64,000 nucleotides of DNA from the NCBI RefSeq assembly GCF_000966285.1, contig NZ_KQ031391.1, positions 3,631,208-3,695,207 on the forward strand. The letters run 5' to 3'. How positions within the stretch are numbered: the first letter of the stretch is position 1; the number at the start of each line of letters is the position of its first letter. Origin of the DNA: Pseudofrankia sp. DC12. GTDB taxonomy: Bacteria > Actinomycetota > Actinomycetes > Frankiales > Frankiaceae. The position numbers and the translations under genes are program-made. The notes below the pieces were generated by a model. The model did not search any database. It was not told the DNA's origin and saw nothing but the letters and a program-made list of their open reading frames with translations. Positions 52,597 through 61,422 of the stretch are shown piece by piece.

Positions 52597-54078
52597 TCAT
52601 GCGGGCCCCATCCCGGTGACGTGACCGCCGAGAACCGGGGTCCGCAGGCCGTCGGGCCACACCAGCGAGACGCCGGTCCCGGGTACCAGCCGCCCGCAGC
52701 AGGCCGAGACGGCCTGCGACAACGCGGGCATCGGCCGCTCGGGGACGTCCGCGGTGACCAGGGCGAAGCCGGGGAAACAGGTCAGCCAGTCGCCGGCCGG
52801 GACGCCCGCCGGCCGCGGCACCCGCGCCACGTCGATCTCGGCCGAGCAGCCGCTGGACTCGGCGAGCATGCCGAGGGTGCCGACGATCCCGGCCATGCTG
52901 ACGTCCTTGGCCGCCACAGGTCGGTGGCGGACAGTGAGCGAGAGCATCCCGCGCAGCTCGGCGGTCCGACGGGCCGAGGTCGAGTCCCACTGCCGGCCGG
53001 TGTAGCCGGGGCGCCAGCCCCCGGCGAGATCGGCGGTGACGGTGACGACGTGTCCGGGCAGGCCGGCGCCGGCGCGGATCGGCTCCTCGGCCCGCCCGAT
53101 GGCGGTGACGGCGAGCGACGACGCCACCCCGAGCTGGCTGTGCCCGCCGAGGATCGGCACCGCGAAGGCGTCGGAGGCGGCCCGCAGCCCGGCCAGCACC
53201 CGGCTGACCCGGGCCTCCGTCGGCCCGGCGACCGCGTCGAGCAGCCCGAGCGGCTGGGCGCCCATCGCGGCCAGGTCGTTCAGGTTGACCAGCACCCCGC
53301 ACCAGCCGGCCCAGAACGGGTCCCGGTCGACCATCGCCGGCAGGATCGCGTCGCACGCGGCTACCAGGTCGGTTCCCGGCACCGGCGCGCCGTCGTCACC
53401 GACGAAGCCGGTGCCGCCCGGGCGTAGCCCGCCGAGCAGCGCCCCCAGTGGCGCCTTTGTGATCGCGGCGAGCATGGCGACCCGGTGGATCGGCCAGCGC
53501 ATCAGCACGTGCGGCGCGCCGTTGACCGTCGTCGGCCCGACCGTCATCCAGCCGAGCCGGCCGAAGAACCGCTCCCGCGCCCGGTGGACCGTCGCGTCGA
53601 ACCGGAGCGCGCCGGCCGCCTCGGCATGCGCGCACGCGACCCGGACCAGCGCGCCGCCGACGCCGGCGTAGCGCTCCCGGGCGGCGGCCGTCACCGCGAG
53701 CCGGCCGCCCTGCCACCAGCCGATGTCCGGTCCCGGCCAGGCCGCCGTCGGGCCGAGGCGCACCCCGCCGATGATCTGGCCGTCCTGTGGCCCGCCGACG
53801 GCCCAGGCGGCGAGCACGATCGTGCGCGAGTCCTCGTCGGTGGCGTCCAGGTCGCCGGTCGGCCCGTCGGCGAACAGGCCCTGCTCGTCGACGAACACCG
53901 CCCGGCGCAGCCGGTGGTAGGCGGCGATGGCGGCCGCGTCCTGCGCCCGCTCGATCCGGTAGCTCGGGCGCAGGCGCAGCGGGCCGGGATCGCCCCAGAC
54001 GGCGAGGGTGTCGACCGGGCCCGGCCGGCCGACCGGGCCGGCCGGGACCGGGTCACCGGCGAGCAGCGCTGCCACCAT
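52597..54078 (-). CDS. GNAT acetyltransferase-AIR synthase-like fusion (MSMEG_0567/Sll0787)
   Basis: This 493-residue protein starts with ATG at 54078. Residues about 40-190 form a GNAT domain (YHRLRRAVFVDEQGL, IIGGVRLGPTA, RYAGVGGALVRVACAHAEAAG). Residues about 205-490 are related to AIR synthase and hydrogenase-maturation HypE proteins (LVNLNDLAAMGAQPLGLLDAV, ILGGHSQLG, VAAKDVSMAGIVGTLGMLAES). The fusion of the two is the MSMEG_0567/Sll0787 family of nitrilase clusters. Only 6 bases separate it from the radical SAM gene. It may acetylate and activate an intermediate with ATP, but the reaction is not known. Confidence 0.88.
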   Translation of the reverse strand: MVAALLAGDPVPAGPVGRPGPVDTLAVWGDPGPLRLRPSYRIERAQDAAAIAAYHRLRRAVFVDEQGLFADGPTGDLDATDEDSRTIVLAAWAVGGPQDGQIIGGVRLGPTAAWPGPDIGWWQGGRLAVTAAARERYAGVGGALVRVACAHAEAAGALRFDATVHRARERFFGRLGWMTVGPTTVNGAPHVLMRWPIHRVAMLAAITKAPLGALLGGLRPGGTGFVGDDGAPVPGTDLVAACDAILPAMVDRDPFWAGWCGVLVNLNDLAAMGAQPLGLLDAVAGPTEARVSRVLAGLRAASDAFAVPILGGHSQLGVASSLAVTAIGRAEEPIRAGAGLPGHVVTVTADLAGGWRPGYTGRQWDSTSARRTAELRGMLSLTVRHRPVAAKDVSMAGIVGTLGMLAESSGCSAEIDVARVPRPAGVPAGDWLTCFPGFALVTADVPERPMPALSQAVSACCGRLVPGTGVSLVWPDGLRTPVLGGHVTGMGPA

Positions 54079-54084
54079 CGGGGT

Positions 54085-55305
54085 TCAGCCCCCCGCCTCG
54101 GGCAGCGCCGAGCAGGCACCGCAGGCGGCGCAGCCCGCGGTCTGGTCTCTCCCGCGCATCCCTGCGGACCGCAGGGCGGCCGCGACCCGGCGGGTCACGT
54201 CCGCCACGACCGCCGGGTTCGGTGCCGCGGCGCCGTCACGGGCGGCGAGGGTGCCGGCGATCGGGCGGAACGGGACGACGAACGGGTAGACACCAAGGCC
54301 GATCAGCCGCTCGGCGCCGGCGACGAGCTCGTCCGGGTCCTCGCCGAGGCCGGCCAGCAGGTAGGTGGAGACCCGGTTGCGGCCGAAGACGCGGACCGCC
54401 TCCGTCCACGCGGCCTCGTAGGCGGCCAACGGGACGGTCGCTTTGCCGGGCATCCAGCGGGCGCGTACGGCGTCGTCGAGCGATTCGACGTGGATCCCGA
54501 TCGCGCTGGCGCCGGCCCGGCGTAGCTCGGAGATCGCCGCGAGGTCCCCGGGTGGCTCGCACTGGACCTGGATCGGCAGGCCAGGAACCACCTCGAGCAC
54601 GGCCCGGACCGCCTCCGCGAGCAGCCGGGCGCCCCGATCGGGCGCGGCGGTGCTGCCCGTCGTCATCACCATCTGCCGCACCCCGTCGAGGCGAACGGCC
54701 GCCTCGGCGACCTCGGCCAGCTGGGCCGGGGTTTTCAGCGCGGTAGTGGCTCCGGCCCGCAGCGACTCCTCGATCGCGCAGAACCGGCAGCGGTCCGCTT
54801 CCTGGTAGCGGACGCAGGTCTGCAGCACGGTGGTCGCCAGCACGTCGGCGCTGTGCAGCCGGGCGAGCTGGTCATAACGGATGCCGTCGGCCGTCGTCAG
54901 GTCGTAGAACCGGGGCCGGCGGACCGGCTCGACCGGGACGCCGAGGTCGGTGCCCTCGAAGAGCAGCCGGTCGCCGCTGACCTCGTACCGGCTGGTCGCC
55001 ACGATCGGCAGCGCGACGCCGCGGCCGCCGAGCACGACGTGCCCGTCGTCGCTCGGACCGGCTCCGGCCCGCCGGCTCACCGGCGCGGTGAGCCGCACGC
55101 CGTGCACGGCGAGGCCGACCCGGGTCTCCAGGCTTGGCGGTCGGGGAGCCCGCACGTCGCTGTCGAGGTCCGCCGCCACGGTGAGGGCCGCGGTGGCCTT
55201 GTCGGCCGGGGAGCCGGGGAGCCGGTTGTGGCCGGCCGCCGCGGGGCGGCCGGTTCCGTCACTGGCGTTGACGCTCGCCGCGGAGGGGGTGGGCGGCAGC
55301 GTCAT
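54085..55305 (-). CDS. Radical SAM protein of the Nit1C cluster (MSMEG_0568-like)
   Basis: This 406-residue protein starts with ATG at 55305, overlapping the previous stop (ATGA). The iron-sulphur site is CVRYQEADRCRFC, a Cx8CxxC spacing rather than the classic CxxxCxxC. It is followed by a TIM-barrel with MVMTTGSTAAP, IQVQCEPPGDL and YLLAGLGEDPDEL. The C-terminus has a further cysteine group (GCAACGAC), which could hold a second cluster. These features fit the MSMEG_0568 family. The first 45 residues are low in complexity. Reaction unknown. Confidence 0.88.
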   Translation of the reverse strand: MTLPPTPSAASVNASDGTGRPAAAGHNRLPGSPADKATAALTVAADLDSDVRAPRPPSLETRVGLAVHGVRLTAPVSRRAGAGPSDDGHVVLGGRGVALPIVATSRYEVSGDRLLFEGTDLGVPVEPVRRPRFYDLTTADGIRYDQLARLHSADVLATTVLQTCVRYQEADRCRFCAIEESLRAGATTALKTPAQLAEVAEAAVRLDGVRQMVMTTGSTAAPDRGARLLAEAVRAVLEVVPGLPIQVQCEPPGDLAAISELRRAGASAIGIHVESLDDAVRARWMPGKATVPLAAYEAAWTEAVRVFGRNRVSTYLLAGLGEDPDELVAGAERLIGLGVYPFVVPFRPIAGTLAARDGAAAPNPAVVADVTRRVAAALRSAGMRGRDQTAGCAACGACSALPEAGG

Positions 55306-55814
55306 CAGAACATGTAGGTCGAGTTGATGACGGCGCCCTTGCGGGCGTAGTGGATCACACAGTCCTGGATGTCCAGCGGGTGCGCCGGGATGGCGCCCTC
55401 GATCAGGTCCTCCTCGCGTAGCCCGTGCAGGGACAGGCCGAACCGGCAGACGTAGACCTTCCCGCCTTCCTTGATGAAGGTCTCCAGCTGGTTGTTGATG
55501 TTGTGCTCGCCGGCGAACGCGGAGTCGCCGGTGTGTGGGAAGCCCCGGGTGGCCATCGCGTTCATCGCGCCCGGCCCGTAGAAGTAGATGACCGACTCGA
55601 AGCCCTTCCGCAGGGCGCGGGTCGCCTGCAGGATCGCCACGAAGCTCACCGACGACTCGTGCGCGATGCCGTGGATCAGGGTGAGGTAGCTTTCGCCGTT
55701 CTCGGCCTGGTAGTCGGGAAAGATCTTGGTTGAGCCGTACAGGTTGCTGCCGGGCGGCAGTGACGGGTGCGGTACCTCGGCGATGCTCTGCTGCTCCAGC
55801 TCGGTCAGCTCCAT
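55305..55814 (-). CDS. MSMEG_0572/Sll0783-like nitrogen-starvation protein
   Basis: This 169-residue protein starts with ATG at 55814 after GAAGGGAAG. The pattern GSTKIFPDYQAENGESYLTLIHG, then a DsrE-like ALRKGFESVIYFYGPGAMNAM and GKVYVCRFGLSLHGL, is that of the Sll0783 family. These proteins rise on nitrogen starvation in cyanobacteria and mycobacteria and mark nitrilase (Nit1C) clusters. A single cysteine in VCRFG sits where DsrE folds often carry one. It is translationally coupled to the radical SAM gene. Confidence 0.9.
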   Translation of the reverse strand: MELTELEQQSIAEVPHPSLPPGSNLYGSTKIFPDYQAENGESYLTLIHGIAHESSVSFVAILQATRALRKGFESVIYFYGPGAMNAMATRGFPHTGDSAFAGEHNINNQLETFIKEGGKVYVCRFGLSLHGLREEDLIEGAIPAHPLDIQDCVIHYARKGAVINSTYMF

Positions 55815-55986
55815 CGGGGGGCGACTTCCCTTCTACTCGTCGGCCTGGGTAGGTCTGATCCTTCTGGCACGGTCCAACTGTGAAGTGGAGATCGCTCACC
55901 GGTCTGTGATCCCGCTGTGGGCCTGATGGCCGGGCCGCCCGGCGCTCGTTCGGCGATCGCCGGTCGGTGGCTCGGTGACGGGGTTG

Positions 55987-56826
55987 TCAGGGCGAGTGGC
56001 AGCCGTAAAGGGTGTCGAAGTTGTCGGTGAAGACGTGCCGGGCCAGCTCCCCGTCGCCGACCGCGGCCGCCAGCCGGGCGAGCTCGCCGGGGTGGTCGCC
56101 CCAGGGCTCGTCGCTGGCGAAGAGCAGCCGGTCGTGGCCGAGGCCGCGCCGCTCGATCTCGGCGGCCAGCCAGCGGGCCGCGAAGCCGACCGCCCAGCTG
56201 GTGTCGGTGTAGACCCGCTTGCCGGCGGCGACCCAGTCGAAGAACCGGCCGCCGATCAGCTTGATGTGCCCGCTCACGCCGCCACCCAGGTGCACGAGGT
56301 GAATACGCACCTCGTCGGCGTACCGGTCCACGAGGTTCCCGACGACGTCGATGTCGGAGGCGGCTCCAGGGGAGGTATGGACATGCACCACAAGGTCGCG
56401 CGCCGCCGCCGTGGCGAAGATCGCGTCCAGCTGGGGCAGGCACTCGGCGGCGTCGGCCCGGCCGCCGAGCAGGAAGCTGAGCTTCAGCGCCACGACGCCG
56501 GGCTCGTCCGTCAGCTGGAGCGCCTTGGCGGTGTGTGCCGCGTCGGACGGCCGGGGTGACACCCACACGCCGGCCCGGATCCGGTCGTCGGCCTGGGCCG
56601 CCTCGACGCACAGCTCGTTGAAGCCGAAGGTGACCGCGACGTCCGGGACGCCGTAGTTCGGGATGACCAGCGCCCTGGCGGTGCCTTCGCGGTCGAGATC
56701 GGCGCGCAGCTCGGCGAGGGTGCCACGGGCCGAGACATCCGGCGTCACCGGCGGCCCGCCGTAGAAACCGTAGGCGGGAAGTACTCCGAGATGTCGGTGC
56801 GCGTCGCGCACCTCTCGCAGCGGCAC
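55987..56826 (-). CDS. Amidohydrolase-family TIM-barrel protein
   Basis: This 279-residue protein starts with GTG at 56826. It has the metal-site start DAHRHLG, followed by VVALKLSFLLGG (lysine), LVVHVHTSPG (histidine pair), IHLVHLGGG and LLFASDEPWGDH near the end. This is the order of metal ligands of ACMSD/amidohydrolase-type hydrolases or decarboxylases. It lies 172 bases upstream of the Sll0783-like gene on the same strand, so it may be the first gene of the nitrilase operon. It is not a standard member of the published cluster. Confidence 0.78.
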   Translation of the reverse strand: MPLREVRDAHRHLGVLPAYGFYGGPPVTPDVSARGTLAELRADLDREGTARALVIPNYGVPDVAVTFGFNELCVEAAQADDRIRAGVWVSPRPSDAAHTAKALQLTDEPGVVALKLSFLLGGRADAAECLPQLDAIFATAAARDLVVHVHTSPGAASDIDVVGNLVDRYADEVRIHLVHLGGGVSGHIKLIGGRFFDWVAAGKRVYTDTSWAVGFAARWLAAEIERRGLGHDRLLFASDEPWGDHPGELARLAAAVGDGELARHVFTDNFDTLYGCHSP

Positions 56827-57688
56827 ACCTCACAGTGAAGCAGACAATCGTTTCCGTGAGGCTAGTGAGCGACCATGGTTACCGGATGGTGACCCAAAGG
56901 TGCCATCGGTGATCCGTCCGGGCCTGCCTCCGTTGTGCGATATATCCAGGTCAGGGCTGGTGGGCCTGGAACCACCGTTGCGGAATGCTGTCAAACAAAT
57001 TCGGAGCGTAGAAGTGGTAGGCCCAGCTAGCGCTGAAAGTAGAGACTTTGGTCCCATCCCACCTAGACGTTCGGGGGACGTAAGGTGAACCCACGCCCCG
57101 ATAGACCGGTTCTCCTGCGTTCCCCCCGTACGTCAGGAGTCAACGGACTGTCGGGGCATCCACTTTTTGTGCTGTTTGTTCGTCTCCGCGTGTTCTCTCG
57201 CTTCGCGTGATATCGCTCCCTGCCGGCGCACGGCCCACGGACCGCGCTCTCGCGCTTTCCCGGCCGCATTCGTGCCGTGGCCGGCAGGTCGAGATCGGCC
57301 GTCGGTCGCCGGCCGATCCGGAAGCCAGCGCGAGATTCATCGCTCGCTGCGCCGCGGCTTCGGTGGCCCATTCCGGGATCACGGTCCATTTGTTCTCCAT
57401 CGGCCCTTTTCGGCTGAGGTGCCGGGAAAATGCCGGAACAAGACCACGAGTCTGCCGACGTGGGGACTCCTGGATCTCGTTCTACGGATACGACGGGCCG
57501 CAGTGGCCGAGAGCGGTTAACGTCTGCTGACGGCGCCGCCGCCGAATGGGCGACGGATCGGGGATCTCCCGGGTGGCGCCGCACCGTCGGCGATCCGGGC
57601 GGTCGGCGGTTCGGGAGGTTCGGAACCTGGCCGGCCCGCAGGCCCCCGGAATCGGGGCGAAGCGCGATCGGGGAGACAGGGGGAACTG
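56827..57688. other. 862-bp intergenic region between divergent operons
   Basis: No convincing gene on either strand: the open frames are short and without family features. The sequence is less GC-biased than usual around 56860-57200 and 57330-57500. It must hold the promoters for the nitrilase operon (leftward) and for the aminotransferase operon (rightward). No clear -35/-10 pair or operator was identified by eye. Confidence 0.55.
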
Positions 57689-58819
57689 GTGCAGGTGCCA
57701 GCGGCGAGAATCGTCTTCTCCGAGGCGGACCGTGCCGAGATCGCGGCGGCGACGGCCGAAGTCCTGGCCACCGGCCAGCTCACCCTCGGCACGTACACCC
57801 GCGAGTTCGAGGACGCCTTCGCGCGGGCGCAGGCCGCTCCGTTCGCGATCGCGGTGAACAGCGGCACGGCCGCACTGGAAATCATCCTGCGGGCCGTGGA
57901 CGTGGCCGGAGCCGACGTCGTGCTGCCGACGAACACCTTCGCGGCGACCGCGTTCGCGGTGCAGCGCGCCGGCGGGCGACCGGTCTTCGCGGACGTCGAC
58001 CCCGATACCTTCGCGCTCTCGGCCCAGACGGTGGCGGCGGTGCTGACCGACCGGACGAAGGCGGTCGTCGTCGTCCACGTCGGCGGGCTCATCCCGGCCG
58101 GGATCGACGCGCTCCAGGCTCTGTGTGACGAACGTGGCCTGGCCCTCGTCGAGGACGCCGCGCACGCGCACGGCTCCCGGCGCGCCGGTCGGTACGCCGG
58201 CCAGTTCGGCGTCGCGGCGGCGTTCTCGTTCTACCCGACGAAGGTCATCACGAGCGGTGAGGGCGGCATGATCGTCACTGCCGACGAGCGGATCCGGAAT
58301 GAGGCGCTTCTTTACCGGGACCAGGGGAAGGCGGCATTCCTCGGCAACGTCCACATTCGGCCGGGCTACGCGTGGAGGATGAGCGAGATCCATGCCGTCA
58401 CCGGTCTCGTGCACCTGCGCCGGCTGCCGGAGTTCCTCGCCATACGGGCCCGGATCGCGGCCCGCTACGACGCGGTGATCGACGCGAACCCCGCCCTGGA
58501 GCGCCTGCGGACACCGCCCGCGGACACGCACAACTATTACAAGTACATAGTGCTGCCAAGTGTCGGCGTCGATCGGACGTCGCTGCGCAAGGAGCTGAAG
58601 GAAAAGCATGGAGTGGGCCTTGCCGGCGAGGTCTACGAGGCCCCGCTGCACCAGCAGCCGGTCTTCGAGGGCCTCACCGCGGGGGCGCTTCCTGCCGCCG
58701 AGGACGTCTGTGCTCGGCATATCTGTCTGCCCGTCCATTCGGATATGACCGACGCCGAGGCCGACCACGTTCTCGCCGGCCTCTCCGGGGCACTGAGAGC
58801 CCAGTTGCTGACCGGCTGA
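57689..58819 (+). CDS. DegT/DnrJ/EryC1-type PLP aminotransferase
   Basis: This 376-residue protein starts with GTG at 57689. The cofactor site includes AVNSGTAALEI, EDAAHAHGSRR (aspartate to the pyridine ring) and SFYPTKVITSGEGG, with the PLP lysine at 185. It belongs to sugar aminotransferases that act on nucleotide-linked keto sugars. The substrate may be made by the epimerase-like enzyme encoded next, 168 bases on. The product is presumably an amino sugar for a glycolipid or polysaccharide, an inference from the neighbours. Confidence 0.9.
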   Translation: MQVPAARIVFSEADRAEIAAATAEVLATGQLTLGTYTREFEDAFARAQAAPFAIAVNSGTAALEIILRAVDVAGADVVLPTNTFAATAFAVQRAGGRPVFADVDPDTFALSAQTVAAVLTDRTKAVVVVHVGGLIPAGIDALQALCDERGLALVEDAAHAHGSRRAGRYAGQFGVAAAFSFYPTKVITSGEGGMIVTADERIRNEALLYRDQGKAAFLGNVHIRPGYAWRMSEIHAVTGLVHLRRLPEFLAIRARIAARYDAVIDANPALERLRTPPADTHNYYKYIVLPSVGVDRTSLRKELKEKHGVGLAGEVYEAPLHQQPVFEGLTAGALPAAEDVCARHICLPVHSDMTDAEADHVLAGLSGALRAQLLTG

Positions 58820-58986
58820 GGAAACGCCAGGCAGACTCGCCAGCTGGCGGCTCGACGCGTGACGCACGCCTTCGGTCGCCGCGAGCGGGACATCTTCCGT
58901 CTCCCGCGCAGATCCGCGAGCCGTCGCCGTCACGGTCGTTCTCGTCCGGCCGTCCCGGCGGAGGTTCCCCCGTTTGGAGCACTGAC

Positions 58987-60090
58987 ATGCGAGTTGCTGT
59001 TACTGGCGGTTCCGGCTTCATCGGCGCGCACGTGGTCGACCGGCTGCTGGACGCGGGCCACGAGGTCCGCGCGCTGGATCTGGCCGTCAACGGCGCCGAG
59101 ACCCGGGCGGACCACCAGGTGATCGACGTCCTCGACCTCGACGCCGTGGCCGGCGCGTTCGACGGCTGTGACGCGGTCTTCCACATCGCCGGCATGTCGA
59201 ACGTCGACCTGGCCTTCGCCGACCCGGTCGGCACCGTGCGGCTCAACGTCGAGGGCACCGGCAACGTCTGCGAGGCGGCCCGCCGGACCGGCGTGCGCCG
59301 GGTGCTGTTCGCCAGCACCGTCTGGGTCTACGGCGCCGTGCCCGACGCCGACGGGAGGCCCGAGCTCGGCGCGGCGGGCGGCGAGGGGCTGACAGAGGAC
59401 TCCGTCATCGAGCTCGGCCGGGCCGGCCACGTCTACACCTCGACCAAGCTGGCGGCGGAGCTGCTGCTGCACAGCTACCGGGAGACCTACGGCCTGCCGT
59501 TCGCGATCCTGCGCTATGGGATCCCTTACGGTCCCGGGATGCGCGACGAGCTGGTGCTGGCCCGCTTCGTGGCCCGCGCGGTCGCCGGCGAGCCGCTCAC
59601 CGTCGCCGGGGACGGCCGGCAGTTCCGCCGGTACGTCTACGTCCGGGACCTCGCCGACGCGCATGTCCGCGCGTTGACCGCTCCCGCGGCGGAGAACGAG
59701 ACGATCGCGCTGGAAGGCGCCGAACGGATCAGCGTCCTCGACATGGCTGAGGCTGTTCGCGCGCACTTCCCCGGCGTGGAGATCGAGCACGTACCGGCCA
59801 GACCTGGTGACTACCGCGGACGCGAGGTGTCTACCGAGCGGGCCGCCCGGCTCCTCGACTGGCGGCCGACGACGACGTTCCACGACGGAGTACGCCAGTA
59901 CGTCGAGTGGTACCGCGCCAACCGGGTGGACGGCCAGGCGACAGTCGCCGGGTCGCCGGCCGGCCGGCCGCGCACGCCGGCCGTCCCGGCCGAGGACTCG
60001 ACGGCGCGCAAGCCCGGCCGGCGGGACGGCGCTCCGGCGACGCCGTCGGCGCGCCGGGCGGGTCTGGCCGCGAGCCCGGTGGAGCGGTGA
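58987..60090 (+). CDS. NAD-dependent nucleotide-sugar epimerase/dehydratase
   Basis: This 367-residue extended SDR enzyme starts with ATG at 58987. The NAD site is VTGGSGFIGAH at residues 5-15. The active site has STVWVYG and YTSTK (Tyr150, Lys154). GIPYGPGMRDELV and RRYVYVRDLADAHVRAL follow in the usual order. The last 50 residues are a disordered, Arg/Ala/Pro-rich tail beyond the family's end. The stop overlaps the next start (TGATG). It probably makes or epimerises the sugar used by the adjacent aminotransferase and glycosyltransferase. Confidence 0.88.
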   Translation: MRVAVTGGSGFIGAHVVDRLLDAGHEVRALDLAVNGAETRADHQVIDVLDLDAVAGAFDGCDAVFHIAGMSNVDLAFADPVGTVRLNVEGTGNVCEAARRTGVRRVLFASTVWVYGAVPDADGRPELGAAGGEGLTEDSVIELGRAGHVYTSTKLAAELLLHSYRETYGLPFAILRYGIPYGPGMRDELVLARFVARAVAGEPLTVAGDGRQFRRYVYVRDLADAHVRALTAPAAENETIALEGAERISVLDMAEAVRAHFPGVEIEHVPARPGDYRGREVSTERAARLLDWRPTTTFHDGVRQYVEWYRANRVDGQATVAGSPAGRPRTPAVPAEDSTARKPGRRDGAPATPSARRAGLAASPVER

Positions 60091-61388
60091 TGGCCGCGGA
60101 GTCCGCCTGGCCCGCCGGAAGCGGCCGGATCGGAGACCCGGCCCAGGTCCCGACCGTCCCGTTCCGGCCCGAGGACGTGCCTACCTTGCCCGACTCGGGG
60201 CCCGCCTCGGGAACCTCGCCAGGGGCCGCGCGGCAGGCCCGGCAGGCCGGTGTGCGCGGGTTCGACGTCCCGTTCGCGCGCCCCCGCCCGAGTGGCGGCG
60301 CACTGCTGCTGACCGGGTCGCTCGGCATGGGGCACCACGTGATGGCGCAGGCCTGCGCCGCCTCGCTGGAGGCCCGCCAGATGCGGGTGCGCACGCTGGA
60401 CAGCCTGCGGATGCTCGGCGGGCCGGGCGGTCGGCTCGGCGAGGTGGTCTTCCGCGGGATGCTGGAGGTCCCGGGCCTCTACGACGCGTTCCACTTCAAC
60501 CAGCTGCGGACCGGCGGCCGGGTCGCGACCGCGATCGACGCCCTCTCCAGCCGCTTCCTGGTGCCGCGGATGCGCGACGAGCTGACGCGCGAGCCGGTCA
60601 GCGTGGTCATCTCCGTCTTCGCCACCGGCGCGGCCGCCGCCAGCCGGGTCAAGGCCGACTTCCCCGGCCTGGTCACGGTCGTGTTCTGTACGGACGTCTG
60701 CCCGCATCGGCTGTGGGTGCACCCCAACACCGACCTTTACCTGGTCACGTCGCCGACGGCGATGCGCTACGTGCGTCGGTTCCACCCACGCGCCGAGATC
60801 GCCGTCGTCCCGACGCCGGTGCGGGCTCCGTTCTACGAGGCGCCGACGCAGCAGGATGCCCGTCTTGCCTTCGGCCTCCCGCTGGAGGCCCGCTGCGTGC
60901 TGCTGATGTCCGGCTCCTGGGGCCTCGGCCCGCTGGTCTCGGCGGCCGAGGCGATGGCCGCGGCCGGCGTGTGGGTGTTCGCCGTCGCCGGGCACAACGC
61001 CAAGCTGGCCCGCCGGCTCGCGGCGCTGGCCGAGCGGGAGCACCGGGTGATCCCGTTTGGCTTCACCGACCGGATTCCCCAGCTCATGGCTGCCGCCGAC
61101 CTGGTCGTGACCTCGTCCGGTGACACCTGCAGCGAAGCGCGGGTCGTCGGCCGCGACCTGCTCCTGCTGGATGTCGTGCCGGGCCACGGCCGGGACAACC
61201 TCCAGGGGGAGCTGGAGAAGGGCGGCGCCGAGATCGCCGGCCGCGACCCGCGTGCCCTCGTTCGCTCGGTGCTGGCCGCGCTGGACCGGGTCCGGCCGCC
61301 GACCCAACGGATCACTCGCGGGCCCCGCGACTGGGAAGACGCCTTTGGCACAGCCATGGCCCTGGTCGGCCTGACCCCAGGTCGGTGA
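60090..61388 (+). CDS. MGDG-synthase/UgtP-like glycosyltransferase
   Basis: This 432-residue GT-B enzyme has its ATG at 60090 overlapping the epimerase stop, with GGAGCGG upstream. After a variable 65-residue leader comes LLLTGSLGMGHHVMAQACAASL, the lipid-binding and His motif of MGDG synthases and processive diacylglycerol glucosyltransferases. VVTSSGDTCSEARVVGRDLLLLDVVPGHGRDN then forms the nucleotide-sugar site. MurG is a more distant relative. It would glycosylate a membrane lipid at the cytoplasmic face. Confidence 0.82.
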   Translation: MAAESAWPAGSGRIGDPAQVPTVPFRPEDVPTLPDSGPASGTSPGAARQARQAGVRGFDVPFARPRPSGGALLLTGSLGMGHHVMAQACAASLEARQMRVRTLDSLRMLGGPGGRLGEVVFRGMLEVPGLYDAFHFNQLRTGGRVATAIDALSSRFLVPRMRDELTREPVSVVISVFATGAAAASRVKADFPGLVTVVFCTDVCPHRLWVHPNTDLYLVTSPTAMRYVRRFHPRAEIAVVPTPVRAPFYEAPTQQDARLAFGLPLEARCVLLMSGSWGLGPLVSAAEAMAAAGVWVFAVAGHNAKLARRLAALAEREHRVIPFGFTDRIPQLMAAADLVVTSSGDTCSEARVVGRDLLLLDVVPGHGRDNLQGELEKGGAEIAGRDPRALVRSVLAALDRVRPPTQRITRGPRDWEDAFGTAMALVGLTPGR

Positions 61389-61422
61389 TCGGCGCTTCGC
61401 GAACGGGATCGGCGGGAGGCCG

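Noticed and set aside
57063-57584. 173-codon minus-strand frame in the long intergenic region
   Set aside because: Low-complexity, no ribosome site, no family features, and frequent Arg/Pro/Ser codons typical of noncoding GC-rich DNA.
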